A stretch of DNA of 38,297 nt from Treponema sp. UBA7570 (GCA_002477955.1 DLLE01000053.1:17375-55671), one strand, 5' to 3'. Shown: positions 24,312-34,234, numbered from the stretch's first letter. Notes: generated by a model not told the origin, from the sequence alone. Made by a program: numbers and translations.

Positions 24312-25328
24312 CTAGAAATTGATTTTATCATCAAGAACGCAGCCTATAAAGTCCCGCGCACCGTTCATAAAACTTTTGTAATCCATATTTTTTTTGCCCT
24401 GCCATTGAAGTTCTTTAACAGCAAGCACAGTTCCGCCACCACAGACAATTTCGATTCCAACATTTTTCCGGTAAGGCAGGACAGTTCCCGGAACATTTTG
24501 AATTTTTTCGCTATTTTCAAAAGAATTTGCATCCAGTTTTCCTGGCTCCGCCTTCAAAATAGAAAGCTTTATGCCATGGCAAGCAGTAAAACACAACGGC
24601 CAGGGAATAAAGGCGCGAATCTGTCGGTCAATTTCCACAGCCGTTTTATTCCAGTCAATAAGTCCGTCTTCTTTTTTTATAAACGGAGTATAGTCGCTTT
24701 CGCCCTGCTGAGCTTTTCCGTCAAATCTTCCGTTTGCATAATTTTTTAAAACCTGAATAAAAAGCTGAGTTCCGGCTTCTACAACAGGGCTGTTTTTTCC
24801 ATCTCCGTCCATCAAGCCCAAAGTTGTTTCTGTTCCGTCCAAATCCACAAAGCTTTGAGCAAGAATGTCGCCTTCGTCAGTTTTTAACGCGATTTTCTGC
24901 ACAGTAACGCCAAGCTGTTTTTCTCCGGCAAGAATTGCGGCAGGAACAGGAGTGCAGCCTCTGTGTTTTGGCAGTGCTGACGGATGCAAGTTTATTCCGC
25001 CAAGGGCAAAAAGCTCAAGAAATTTTGGCCCAAAAATCCGGCCATAATCAAAAGTTACCAAAAGTTCAGGTTTTAAAGCGCAAACCGATTCACGAGCCTC
25101 TGCAAGAAGATGCTCAAATTCCAAAACAGGAATGTCATTTTCTCTTGCGCAAACAGCGACTTCTGTAGGAATCAAATCTTTTTTACGCCCGCGAGCCGAC
25201 GGAACATTTGTCAAAACTCCAACAATTTCGACTCCAAGACATTTGCCCTCATCAGAACGAGAAAATTCAATTAAATTCCTTAAAACCATGGCCGACGCCA
25301 ATGGTGAGCCCGCATATAAAATCTTCAC
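24312..25328 (-). CDS. fmt: methionyl-tRNA formyltransferase
   Basis: 338 residues. The formyltransferase core shows LLVTFDYGRIF, NLHPSALPKHRGCTPV (active-site N-x-H) and GVTVQKIALKTDEGDIL (catalytic Asp), followed by the C-terminal OB-like domain that binds tRNA. It formylates Met-tRNAfMet. The start is GTG, overlapping the def stop codon by one base (TAGTG), so translation is coupled. An insertion around DGTETTLGLMDGDGKNSPVV is longer than in many Fmt proteins. Confidence 0.94.
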   Translation of the reverse strand: MKILYAGSPLASAMVLRNLIEFSRSDEGKCLGVEIVGVLTNVPSARGRKKDLIPTEVAVCARENDIPVLEFEHLLAEARESVCALKPELLVTFDYGRIFGPKFLELFALGGINLHPSALPKHRGCTPVPAAILAGEKQLGVTVQKIALKTDEGDILAQSFVDLDGTETTLGLMDGDGKNSPVVEAGTQLFIQVLKNYANGRFDGKAQQGESDYTPFIKKEDGLIDWNKTAVEIDRQIRAFIPWPLCFTACHGIKLSILKAEPGKLDANSFENSEKIQNVPGTVLPYRKNVGIEIVCGGGTVLAVKELQWQGKKNMDYKSFMNGARDFIGCVLDDKINF

Positions 25329-25909
25329 TATTTTTTACTTTCCTTTGCTGCCTGTTTAGCGGCAATTTTTGCAGCGATCGAAGCCGCTTTTCTTGCTTTT
25401 TCCGCTTCTTTTTTCTGAGCGCGTTCAAGCCGCTTTTTCATCTGAGCGGTAACTTTTGCGGCAAACTCAGGATCGCCGCGGTCAATATAAACAATTCCGT
25501 CCAAATGGTCATTTTCGTGCTGAATACAGCGGGCCAAAAGACCGTCCGCCTCAAGAGTAAAAGGCTTGCCGAATTCATTTAAGGCCGAAACTGTAACTTT
25601 TGAAGGTCTTCTAATTTTTTCTTCAAAACCCGGAAGCGAAAGACAGCCTTCCTCATAATCGCACAGATCGTTGCTAGTATAAACAATCTGCGGATTTATA
25701 AAAACCCGGCGCACACCATCATCAACAGTGATTACAAAAAATCTTTTAGAAACGCCAACTTGCGGACCTGCCAGCCCAACGCCCTGAGCCTCGTCCATCG
25801 TATCAAACATTTCGTTAAAAAAACTGCGCATTTCATCGTTAATTTCAGCCGGCTCAACCGGAACACATTTTTGACGGATAACCTCTTCGCCTAGTTTGTA
25901 AATTTTCAT
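25328..25909 (-). CDS. def: peptide deformylase
   Basis: 193 residues from the ATG at 25909 with AAGG upstream. All three metal-site motifs are intact: GVGLAGPQVG (43-52), EGCLSLPG (87-94), HENDH (131-135). It removes the formyl group from nascent proteins and is coupled to fmt. The C-terminus carries an extra Lys/Ala-rich helix of about 35 residues (KKRLERAQKKEAEKARKA onward) that could bind the ribosome, as the C-terminal helix of E. coli Def does. First gene of a four-gene operon. Confidence 0.96.
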   Translation of the reverse strand: MKIYKLGEEVIRQKCVPVEPAEINDEMRSFFNEMFDTMDEAQGVGLAGPQVGVSKRFFVITVDDGVRRVFINPQIVYTSNDLCDYEEGCLSLPGFEEKIRRPSKVTVSALNEFGKPFTLEADGLLARCIQHENDHLDGIVYIDRGDPEFAAKVTAQMKKRLERAQKKEAEKARKAASIAAKIAAKQAAKESKK

Positions 25910-25984
25910 AAAAACCTTCAAAAAAACAGAATTTTCGGGTTCAGCCTACCACAAAAAGCGTTTTTTTTCTATAAGATAAAAATT

Positions 25985-26069
25985 TGGAGCACAAAACACC
26001 TGCCGCGGCCCGTCTTGCATGGTTTTATCCGGCAAAAGCCGGACGCTGCGCGCCATTCCAGCCGGGGCT
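25985..26069 (-). repeat. modular palindrome-core repeat, copy 6
   Basis: On the minus strand: GCCCCGGCTGGAATGGCGCG, then CAGCGT, core CCGGC-TTTT-GCCGG (26042-26029), then AAAACCATGCAAGACGGG and a distal TGTGCTCC. It lies between the divergent def and hisD genes. Confidence 0.7.
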
Positions 26070-26197
26070 AAGATTTTTTGTTAATAAAAGTCGTTTCTCG
26101 CGCCCTGCGAATTTTTTCCAAAAACTCTTTCTCTAGCAACAAAGCGCAAAATTCAATAGACTGTTCTAAAATTGCAAAATGTTTCTGGAGCATACAG

Positions 26198-27562
26198 ATG
26201 ATTAAAATCATAAACTATAAAGATTTAAAAGACGATTTTTTTAACGGACGCGACTTTGGCTCTTCAATCGACATTGTAAAAGACATTCTTCTTAACGTAA
26301 AAACAAACGGCGACAAAGCGCTTTTAGAATACGGCACAAAATTTGACGTAAGCGCGCCTTCTTCGCTCGAAATTCCTCGGTCAGAATTAAAATCTGCCGC
26401 TCAAAAAATGCAAAAAGAGAATCCAGAACTTTATAAATCGCTCTGCTACAGCCACGACCTTGCGCTTCGCTTTGCAAAAAAACAGCGCGAATCTTTTGAC
26501 AATTTTGAAGTTGAACTTGAACCTGGCCTTTTTACCGGCCAGAAAAACATTCCTGTCGAAAAAGCAGGTGTTTACGTTCCGGCAGGACGATTTCCGCTCG
26601 TAAGCACAGTTGTAATGACAGTCACTCCGGCAGTTGCGGCAGGCGTAAAGGAAATTGTTCTATGCACACCGCCAAGAGTTCATCCTGACGACAGAGAAGC
26701 CGCGCAAAAAGCAGGAACTGGAATTCCGGGCTCTCCTTTTGTCGGCGGAAAACCTTATGCTGACGAAAATATTATGGCGGCGGCATATATTTGCGGCGTT
26801 ACAAAGGCTTACGCCTGCGGCGGAGCACAGGCAATCGGAGCACTTGCTTTTGGAACACAGTCAATTCCTCGCACAGACGTAATCGTAGGTCCAGGAAACA
26901 AATTTGTTGCAGAAGCAAAAAAACTGGTTTACGGAACAGTCGGAATCGACATGGTTGCAGGTCCGACAGAAGTTTTTATCATTGCAGACAAATCGGCAAA
27001 TCCAGAATGGGTTGCAGCCGACCTTCTTGCGCAGGCTGAGCACGACATTGTTGCACAACCAATTCTGGCAACAGATTCAAAAGAACTTGCACAGGCGGTA
27101 CAAACCGAAATCGAAAAGCAGCTTAAAGTCCTCGAAACAAAAGAAACGGCGGAAAAATCAATCGAAAACTGCGGCGCAATCATTCTCTGCGACAATATTG
27201 AACAGGCAGCAGAAGCCGCGAACCGAAAAGCCCCGGAACACCTCGAACTTGCAATGGACGAAGGAACAACACGCGACAAAATCGCAGAACTTTGCCACAA
27301 TTACGGCTCGCTCTTTTTGGGACACGGCAGCGCAGAAGTTTTTGGCGACTACTCAGCAGGACTAAACCACACTCTTCCTACTTCTGGAAGCGCACGTTTT
27401 ACAGGCGGCTTGAGCGTACGTGTATTCTTAAAAACAGTCACAACTTTACGCACAATTCCAGGCTCAAAAGGCGCAGTTTCTTCTGCAAAAGCCGCAGGAC
27501 ACCTTGGCGACGCCGAAGGACTTGCAGGCCACGCACATGCAGCCCGCTTAAGACTTGAATAA
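26198..27562 (+). CDS. hisD: histidinol dehydrogenase
   Basis: 454 residues from the ATG at 26198 (GGAG 9 nt upstream); the open frame continues upstream without family similarity. Motifs: EKAGVYVPAGRFPLVSTVVM, VGPGNKFVAEAKKLVYG, GIDMVAGPTEVFIIAD, LLAQAEHD (Zn and NAD sites) and NHTLPTSGSARF. It oxidises histidinol to histidine, the last two steps of the pathway. It carries a segment around TPPRVHPDDREAAQKAGTG that is longer than in E. coli HisD. It stands alone; the window's other his gene is at 36788-38089. Directly after the stop codon begins a duplicated piece of the AraC gene. Confidence 0.95.
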   Translation: MIKIINYKDLKDDFFNGRDFGSSIDIVKDILLNVKTNGDKALLEYGTKFDVSAPSSLEIPRSELKSAAQKMQKENPELYKSLCYSHDLALRFAKKQRESFDNFEVELEPGLFTGQKNIPVEKAGVYVPAGRFPLVSTVVMTVTPAVAAGVKEIVLCTPPRVHPDDREAAQKAGTGIPGSPFVGGKPYADENIMAAAYICGVTKAYACGGAQAIGALAFGTQSIPRTDVIVGPGNKFVAEAKKLVYGTVGIDMVAGPTEVFIIADKSANPEWVAADLLAQAEHDIVAQPILATDSKELAQAVQTEIEKQLKVLETKETAEKSIENCGAIILCDNIEQAAEAANRKAPEHLELAMDEGTTRDKIAELCHNYGSLFLGHGSAEVFGDYSAGLNHTLPTSGSARFTGGLSVRVFLKTVTTLRTIPGSKGAVSSAKAAGHLGDAEGLAGHAHAARLRLE

Positions 27563-27760
27563 AAAAACACCTGTCTAAGTCCATGCAACTGGCTAAAAAG
27601 AAAATAATTTTTTGTCAGAAAAACTAGAATAAACCGGAAAGCTTAGCCCGGATCGGAATGGCTTTAGTTGTCGGGGCAGGTTTAGTTTTCTAAATCTGCC
27701 CCGACAATGGAGCGGACAGCGCAACCATGCAGAGCCGGATTGACCGCAAATTGCGCTCCA
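27561..27760 (+). repeat. long direct repeat, left copy (with araC 3' end remnant)
   Basis: These 200 bp match 34188-34388 with only a few substitutions and a one-base indel. Bases 27561-27607 correspond to the last codons and the stop of the AraC-type gene (encoding ..SPCNWLKRK). The rest is a modular repeat (27644-27760) whose core hairpin has 16-nt arms (27670-27685 and 27690-27705) and a TTTT loop. It begins inside the hisD stop codon region. Confidence 0.92.
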
Positions 27761-27775
27761 AAATAAATTCGAGCC

Positions 27776-29449
27776 TTATGCGCCTTGAGATTCGCCAGTT
27801 ATTGTCAAGACAACATCGGTAAATTCCACACAAGTTCCACGAGTTCCAAACATGCCTGCATAAAAGTAATCAGAATCTTTTGCCACAAAATCAAAATCCG
27901 TGTAAGTGGTTTCGTAAGCATTGCCTTTATAAACAGTCTTAACTTTTACAACCTGGCCAACTCTTTCAATTGAAAATTCTGCGGTTTCGTCGTTATTATA
28001 AAGAGCCGAAATTTTGTTTTCAGAAACTTTTAAAGAACCAGATTCTCTCTTCCAGTTTGCAATACAAGAACTTGCAGAATCTGCATAAAGTCCTGCAGAT
28101 ACATAGTTTGAGCTTACCGCAATTTTGTTTGGAGCATAGCAGTCGTCGCGAAGCATTAAACCAAAGCCCGCCTGATTTTTACCAGCCACCGATACTAAAA
28201 CTTTTGCTTTTACAGTAAGCGTAAAGTTTTTGCTTACAGGAATCTGTTTAAAAGCAAAAGCAAAACCGTCTGCCGAAGAAGTTATTTTTCCTTTTGGCGA
28301 GGCCGTCCCTGTCTGGCCAACCTTAAAAACTCCTGCTGAAGTTTCCTGTGCAAAAAATCCATTTGAAGCAGCAGAAGGATCTCCTCCGCAATCGCCAAAA
28401 GCAGTTCCATACCAGCCTTCAGACGTACACTTTAAGTTTTCTACAGAATTTAATTTTGATAAATCCGGAGCAGCATAATCAACAAATACATAGTCTGGAT
28501 TTTTTACAAGATCTTTATCCTTTGAAGGAAGATAAGTTGATTTTACATAAGGTTTTAATGCACATGAACTTTGAGAAATTGTCATGGCAAAAAAATACGA
28601 AACCATTTTTGCGCCATAAATATTGATATGTGTTCCATCAACTGATTTTAAGTTTGGCAAATCGGCAGAACTTCCTTGAGCCATTGCATGAAAATAAATC
28701 GCTTCATCATAGCCAAGTTCTTTGTATTTTTCTTTTGTCATTGTCGTCAAATCTACAAACTGAACAGATTTTTCTTTTGCAAGTTCTTCCGCTGCTTTTC
28801 TGTAATCCCCCGAAGCAGTTATATGGGCATAAGAACCCGAATAATCGTTTGAAGAACTCAGACGAACAATTGGAGAACAAATAATCGGTGTTGCGCCTTT
28901 TTCCTGTACAACCTTTATATATTTATTAAAAAGAATATTTTTAAAAGAACCTTCTGTATCTGTCGATTCAGCGGCGCTTGCAAAACGGTCTTCGTCATCA
29001 GATTTTTGATCGTTGTGGCCAAACCCAATTACAAGAAAATCGCCATCCTTAATTTCAGCAATCAAAGTCTGGTAATTTTCTTCCGTAAGAAAACTTTTTG
29101 CAGAACGGCCAGAAAGAGCTAGATTTCTTACTGTAATCTTAGACGACAAGTTGTTTGCCAACTGAGTTCCATAACCATAACGCGGATAAAAATATGTTGC
29201 GTCAGTATGTTTTCCATCTTTTACATAATCACAAACAGTCGAGTCACCAACAACCCATAAAGTCGCCGCAGAAAGTGCCGAATCATCGTACTCAGATGGC
29301 GTCGAATCGCCTGGATTTTCGGGAGTTGCCAGATTCTGGCTTCCGCTGTTGTCAGAAGAAGAATCGTCTCCGTCAGAACAAGAAATAAAACCTGTTCCCA
29401 GCAAAGCTAAAGCCGTAAAAACTGCCGCTATTTTTACAATTTTTTTCAT
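27776..29449 (-). CDS. secreted SGNH esterase, rhamnogalacturonan acetylesterase-like (CE12-like)
   Basis: 557 residues. Signal peptide with loose lipobox FISC (Cys24), then a Ser/Asp-rich linker. SGNH blocks: GDST (Ser70), ALSGRSAKS, GFGHND (Asn146) and DGTHIN (Asp271, His274). The order and spacing match rhamnogalacturonan/pectin acetylesterases, which remove acetyl groups from pectic polysaccharides. Residues about 320-557 form a second, beta-rich domain I cannot name, possibly for sugar binding. Shine-Dalgarno AGGAG precedes the ATG. A terminator-like hairpin stands immediately before it. Confidence 0.85.
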   Translation of the reverse strand: MKKIVKIAAVFTALALLGTGFISCSDGDDSSSDNSGSQNLATPENPGDSTPSEYDDSALSAATLWVVGDSTVCDYVKDGKHTDATYFYPRYGYGTQLANNLSSKITVRNLALSGRSAKSFLTEENYQTLIAEIKDGDFLVIGFGHNDQKSDDEDRFASAAESTDTEGSFKNILFNKYIKVVQEKGATPIICSPIVRLSSSNDYSGSYAHITASGDYRKAAEELAKEKSVQFVDLTTMTKEKYKELGYDEAIYFHAMAQGSSADLPNLKSVDGTHINIYGAKMVSYFFAMTISQSSCALKPYVKSTYLPSKDKDLVKNPDYVFVDYAAPDLSKLNSVENLKCTSEGWYGTAFGDCGGDPSAASNGFFAQETSAGVFKVGQTGTASPKGKITSSADGFAFAFKQIPVSKNFTLTVKAKVLVSVAGKNQAGFGLMLRDDCYAPNKIAVSSNYVSAGLYADSASSCIANWKRESGSLKVSENKISALYNNDETAEFSIERVGQVVKVKTVYKGNAYETTYTDFDFVAKDSDYFYAGMFGTRGTCVEFTDVVLTITGESQGA

Positions 29450-29458
29450 TTGATTTGC

Positions 29459-29520
29459 TCCTAAAAAAAGCCAAGATTAAAACTTCAATTTTAATCTTGA
29501 CTTTTTAAGTTGTTTCGCAA
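29459..29520 (-). repeat. hairpin/T-run leader repeat, copy 2
   Basis: Arms AAGCCAAGATTAAAA (29468-29482) and 29489-29503 pair over 15 nt with one G-U. On the minus strand the stem runs into TTTTTTTAGGAG, the Shine-Dalgarno of the first esterase gene. The sequence repeats 13134-13195. Confidence 0.7.
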
Positions 29521-29606
29521 CGAAGTGAGAAACAACAGATGATAAGAAAGTTTGCAACGCAAACTTTTAAAGATAAAAACAGACGCCATTTTCGGCTGTT
29601 TTTATC
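29509..29606 (-). terminator. hairpins between the two esterase genes
   Basis: Three perfect stems in a row: GTTGTTTC/GAAACAAC (29509-29536), AAAGTTTGC-AAC-GCAAACTTT (29547-29567) and GATAAAAACAG/CTGTTTTTATC (29572-29606). The last, read on the minus strand, ends in GTTTTTATCTTT, 24 nt after the second esterase's stop codon, and is the likely terminator of that gene. Confidence 0.65.
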
Positions 29607-29630
29607 TTACCTACTATTTTTTTACATATT

Positions 29631-31806
29631 CTATTGGATTAAACCTTTTACTAGTACGTTAGAAATTATAAATGTGCGTCCTGCATTTTCCTTTGTATCC
29701 TTGTATGCTGGATAAACTCTTATATAAAGCGATTTGCCATTTTCTACAGGAAGTCCAAGTGCGTCTGAACTATTCTTTGAACCGCCGGCAGAATTTGAAC
29801 ATAGAACTTCTTTTTGAGCAGTTTTCATTTCGCAAATTGGCTCTGGATTAGAAAAATCTTCATTTGTAGAATAATAAGCGCTCCAAGCCATATATGAACC
29901 ACCAGAAGAACAGCAGTCAAAACTGATTTCGTTTACTGTAAGGTCAATACCACTGGCTGGAATTTCATATTCAATATAAACATCGTTCATTTTTGCACCA
30001 GTGTCGTTTACAGGCCAGACATTGCCGGGATTGTCGATTGTTACGCGGGCATAAGTTTCTGTGCCGATTGTTTTATTAGAAGATTTTATAAGACCATTAA
30101 GTCTAGTTTCTGCGGGAACAACATCCTCAGAAGTTGAAGTTGCGGCAACCGAAAAGCTGCCCCCCCCCCGAAATCATAGGCCAATTTACCGTAAAATCCG
30201 TACCTGACACCGACAATTCTTTCCCTGCGCCTGAAAGAGCAATTTTTAAAGCAGAACCGTCAACTGTTCCTGCCGGAGTATTTCCAAAATCAGGAGTTAC
30301 AGATGAATGAGTAACCGTTATATCGCCATTGTATGAAATTACTTCTGTTGGACTAAATTTTATAAATACTTCAGTTCCCATAAAATTTTCATCTGTTTCA
30401 ATCGTTAAAACTGAATCAAAACTTCCGCTGTCAGAAAGGCTAAGCCCAAAACCTGAAGGAGCAGTAATCGTAATTGTTCCGCTTTTGTTTTGAAAATTAG
30501 AAATTCTAAAAGAAGTTGTTTTTGTTGCATTTGCAAGAATACGTCCAAAAGCAAGATTTGACTTATCAACCATAATTCTTGGCGAACAATCTTTTATATA
30601 AGAAGTCAAATATCCGTTTTTCTTTAATTCATCTGTAACAATTTTTCCAAGCTCAAGACCGCCCAGTGTTCTTTCGTGAGTGTTATCACTGTCTACATAA
30701 AAATATTTTTCCTTGCCTGCATTATTGTATTCTGCAACACGAACAGCGCTAAGTTCTGTCATATCAACAAGAATTGCGCCCTGTTTTTTGGCGGCAGCTT
30801 TCATTGCGGCAGGATAATTTCCACGAGGAGTAGAATCTCCTGTCATAGTTTTGTTTGACCAGTCGTGTTTTCCATAAGCGCTTACTTCTGAACCAGAATA
30901 ATCACCGCGAACAAACGGAGTTACACAGATTGGAACCGCTCCAAGTTCACGTGCTTCAACAATATATTTTTCCATAAAGTCGTAGTGAGTTCCAGCAACT
31001 GTCTCATTTGCATTTTCAGAAGCAAAAGTAAACTGCGCTCCATAAGTTTTATCGCAGTCAGTCAATGCTCTTTGGTCATTATGTCCAAAAGAAAGAATTA
31101 CAACTGATTTTTTTCCAGCCTCATTATTAGCCTGAATACGGCGCTTTACTTCTGGCCAACGAGAATCTTCATTATAAAAAAGTCTTGAAGAACGGCCGCC
31201 GTTTGCAATATCAGTTACAACATTTGCCTTTGTTTCATCAAAAAATTCCTTGAGAGCCTGTCCAAGGCCATACTGATCAGAATCGCTGGCAGAATAATCT
31301 CTCATAATTGAATCACCACAGCAGAAAATATCTATATTTTCAGAAATTGTTCTAAGGTCAAACGGATCTGACGAAACTCCCCTGTTCGGCTCTTCAATTT
31401 TTACTTTTAACTCTGCTTTTTTCGTTGAATCCGAAGATAAAGTTCCTGTTACAACAGTTTCGCCACCAGAAAGCGGAGTTAATTTTCCAGAAGAATTTAT
31501 CGAGCATATATACGGATTTTCTACAGTCCAGGTTGCTTCTCCGTCCATTTTTAACGTTTTTGAAGCCGCAAGAGAAATATCTGTAAGAGTTAATTCTTTA
31601 GAATCTCCAGCTTTTAACAAATATTCAGTAGCTTCAGCATTCAAAACCTTTTCGTCGTCTGATTCATCTTTTTCCTGCTCACCATTTTGACTGCCAGACT
31701 CAATTTCTGTCTCTTCATTAGATTCGTCTAAATCAGAACAGCCGTTTAGACAAAAAATTGCTGCAAAAAGAAGAACTGCAAGTATATTTCTTATAATTTT
31801 TTTCAT
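29631..31806 (-). CDS. lipoprotein SGNH esterase, CE12-like, frameshifted at a poly-G tract
   Basis: Start at 31806 with Shine-Dalgarno AAGGAGG. Lipobox LNGC (Cys23), an acidic linker, an Ig-like BIG2 domain (about 58-141), then the SGNH domain: GDSIM (Ser166), NGGRSS, GHND (Asn243), DNTH (Asp374, His377). In the window the frame ends at 30127, shortly after a run of ten G (30169-30160). With nine G it continues as GGGSFSVAATSTSEDVV and reaches the stop at 29631, giving about 724 residues including a C-terminal beta-rich domain. The catalytic part is complete either way. It could be a phase-variable gene, a recent mutation or a sequencing error. Confidence 0.85.
30160..30169 (-). repeat. homopolymeric (G)10 tract in the coding sequence
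   Basis: Ten C on the plus strand, ten G in the sense strand of the second esterase gene. It is the only such tract in an otherwise AT-rich region. Length 9 (or 6, 12) keeps the downstream 530 nt in frame; length 10 leads to a stop 11 codons later. Confidence 0.95.
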
Positions 31807-32062
31807 ACAAAACCTCCTTAGAAATAAATACAAACTTCCTTAGTCAAAATATACTTTTTACCTTTTGGACAAAACCAGTATTTTTCAGAACTATTAAGTC
31901 ATTTATAGATTATTATGTATAAAAGTATTCATTTTCGTATAAAATAAAAACAAACTGCTAATTCATTAAAAAAAACATACTCAATTACGCAAAATCAAAG
32001 TATAATTATGTATAAAAAAGCAATTATGATTTAGAAATTTTATAAAAAAAACGGAAAACTAT
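31807..32062. promoter_or_regulatory. divergent control region of esterase and AraC genes
   Basis: 256 nt, very AT-rich, between the start codons of the second esterase (-) and the AraC-type regulator (+). ATTATGTATAAAA occurs twice in direct orientation (31912-31924 and 32005-32017), 93 bp apart, and is a candidate regulator site. A TATAAT at 32001-32006 may be the regulator's -10, with a poor -35. No promoter of the esterase could be fixed. Confidence 0.5.
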
Positions 32063-34234
32063 ATGAATTTTAAAATTTCCCAAAGAAAAGCATTCTTAAC
32101 TGAACAAAAAAACAAAGGTCAAAGAATTACAATAGGATTTACCGGAATTGCCGACCTTCGTTCTTTTATTGCGCTAGAATACATCGAAGGCATGATGAAA
32201 GCCGCCGTTGACTACGATATAAACTTTATAAACATGGGAGCGGCAATAAAATATTCTCTTTTTGAAGACATAAATTTTGTAAATCACTATATGAAGAATT
32301 TCAATTTTATGAAAAAACCCTTTCTTGACGGAATAATAACCTGGGCCTCTTCATTAAGAGAATTTGTTGACAGCGAAAAAATTCTAGAAACTTTTAACAG
32401 TTTAAAACCGCTCCCAATGATAGACATAGGACATCTTGATATTCCTGGAGTTACAGCTCTCAGAATAGACAGCGATTCCTCAGTTCAGATGATTATGGAG
32501 CATCTTGTAAAAATTCACGGTTATTCAAAATTCGCATTTATAGGAGCAGACGTTTCTGAGCCGCACAGAAAACGACTTTCGGCGTATAAAAACGAATTAA
32601 AAAAATATGGGCTAAAAGAAATTGAAAATTCCGTTTATATGGCGAATTCCATGAGCGTGATTTCTCTTGCAAACACCGTAACCCGATTTTTGCAAGACCA
32701 TGACATTCAAAAAAAAGAAATTGAAGCTATTGTAACGACAACCGACATTATTGCAGCAGAAGTTATAAATCAACTGGAAAAAAACGGTTTTAATGTTCCA
32801 AAAAATATTGCCGTTACAGGTTTTAACAATTGGTACGACGGAATAACCGCAAAAACTCCAGTTACAACAGTCAATCTTGAATATTTTAAGCGCGGTTACA
32901 TGGCGGTTGAACTTTTAATCGACAAGATAATGAATCCAAACTCTACGTGCAAAATTGTAAGGGTAAAAACTTCACTTGTCATAAGGCAATCTTGCGGATG
33001 TTTTGAAAAAAGCGTGCAAAATGCAGGAAAAAAAATTGATTTAACAGAAGACGAGACAGAAATTTCAGAACAACAGTTAAGACAAAAATTATTTTATAAA
33101 CTTTTGGAAATTTTCAAAACCGAAAAAGAAGTTGATATAGAAAATCTGGTAAATTCTTTTTTTAATGATGTTTATTTAAATCCCGAAAAAAGCTGCATGC
33201 TTGAATGGTTTCAAAATCATTTGCAAAAATATTCTCATATCGCTTCGTCAAATGCAGCTTACCTTCAAAATCTAGTTACAGGTTTTAGAAATATTTTTAT
33301 TCCTGTCTTGAAAAATGAAAATCTTGAAACAATTTTAAGAATTGAAGGCATTTTTCATCAAATGAGAACTCTTATTACAATTTTTACAAAATACGAAACT
33401 TTGGCAGAAAGAGAAAATCCATACAGATTGAATAATATTTCGAAAAATGCTGTAGATTTAAGCGATGCAATGGATCTCGATGAAATAATTGAGCTTCTAA
33501 AAATGCAATTAAACGAAATGAATATATCAAAAGCATTTCTTGCCCTAAACGAGTCAAATTCTTCAAATATCAACGACACAAAAATAAGACTTATCTATCC
33601 AGAACCAAAAGAAGAATTAAAACAAAAATTGCAGTTTAAAATTCACGAGCCATATCAATTTCCTAAGAGCTTTTTTATGGATACAAGATATTCATTAATG
33701 CTGGAAGTGCTGCATCATTCTGATAAATATTTTGGTTACATTTTTTTGGAAATGAAATTTTTAAATATTGCTTATTATGATGTTGTAAGATTGCTTTTAA
33801 GCAACGCTTTGTATTCTGTAAGAATAAAAAAAGCTGATGAAAAAAATGATTTTTTACTTGAAACTTCAGAAATCAACAGACTGTTAAAAAAACAAAATCC
33901 AGCTGAATCAAAAAGAAACCGAATAACCGTAAAAAGTTTAACCGACTATTTACAAAAAAATATTTCTGAAAAAACAAATCTCGAAAAAATCGCAGAACAT
34001 TTTATGGTTAGCCGAAGCTACCTTTCAAAAAAAACAAAAGAACTTACAGGCTGCTCTGTTCAGGAATTGCATGAAAAGATGAAAATTGAACAGGCAAAAA
34101 AAATGCTTCTTTCTGATAATTTTTCGATTTTTGATGTTACTGCAGCTCTTGGATTTGCAAATCAAAATTACTTTTCGAATGTATTTAAAAAAAACACCGG
34201 TTTAAGTCCATGCAACTGGCTAAAAAGAAAATAA
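32063..34234 (+). CDS. AraC-type regulator with LacI-like sugar-binding sensor domain
   Basis: 723 residues. Residues about 22-310 match the periplasmic-binding/LacI sensor fold (ITIGFTGIADLRSFIALEYIEG, DGIITWASSL, GYSKFAFIGAD, IAVTGFNNW), ending in RQSCGCF. No helix-turn-helix precedes it. About 310-610 is a long helical linker of unknown fold. About 618-720 is an AraC helix-turn-helix pair (NLEKIAEHFMVSRSYLSKK and FDVTAALGFANQNYFSNVF). No membrane helices, so it would sense a cytoplasmic ligand. Divergent to the esterase genes, it probably controls them. Its last 47 bp recur after hisD. Confidence 0.9.
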   Translation: MNFKISQRKAFLTEQKNKGQRITIGFTGIADLRSFIALEYIEGMMKAAVDYDINFINMGAAIKYSLFEDINFVNHYMKNFNFMKKPFLDGIITWASSLREFVDSEKILETFNSLKPLPMIDIGHLDIPGVTALRIDSDSSVQMIMEHLVKIHGYSKFAFIGADVSEPHRKRLSAYKNELKKYGLKEIENSVYMANSMSVISLANTVTRFLQDHDIQKKEIEAIVTTTDIIAAEVINQLEKNGFNVPKNIAVTGFNNWYDGITAKTPVTTVNLEYFKRGYMAVELLIDKIMNPNSTCKIVRVKTSLVIRQSCGCFEKSVQNAGKKIDLTEDETEISEQQLRQKLFYKLLEIFKTEKEVDIENLVNSFFNDVYLNPEKSCMLEWFQNHLQKYSHIASSNAAYLQNLVTGFRNIFIPVLKNENLETILRIEGIFHQMRTLITIFTKYETLAERENPYRLNNISKNAVDLSDAMDLDEIIELLKMQLNEMNISKAFLALNESNSSNINDTKIRLIYPEPKEELKQKLQFKIHEPYQFPKSFFMDTRYSLMLEVLHHSDKYFGYIFLEMKFLNIAYYDVVRLLLSNALYSVRIKKADEKNDFLLETSEINRLLKKQNPAESKRNRITVKSLTDYLQKNISEKTNLEKIAEHFMVSRSYLSKKTKELTGCSVQELHEKMKIEQAKKMLLSDNFSIFDVTAALGFANQNYFSNVFKKNTGLSPCNWLKRK

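Noticed and set aside
27561..27760. Insertion sequence or its footprint after hisD
   Set aside because: No transposase, terminal inverted repeats or short target duplication; the segment is explained as a copy of the araC 3' end plus a modular repeat.
29631..29990. Separate 119-residue gene
   Set aside because: It is the C-terminal continuation of the second esterase after the poly-G frameshift; the frame is open from the tract onward and its internal ATG has no ribosome site.
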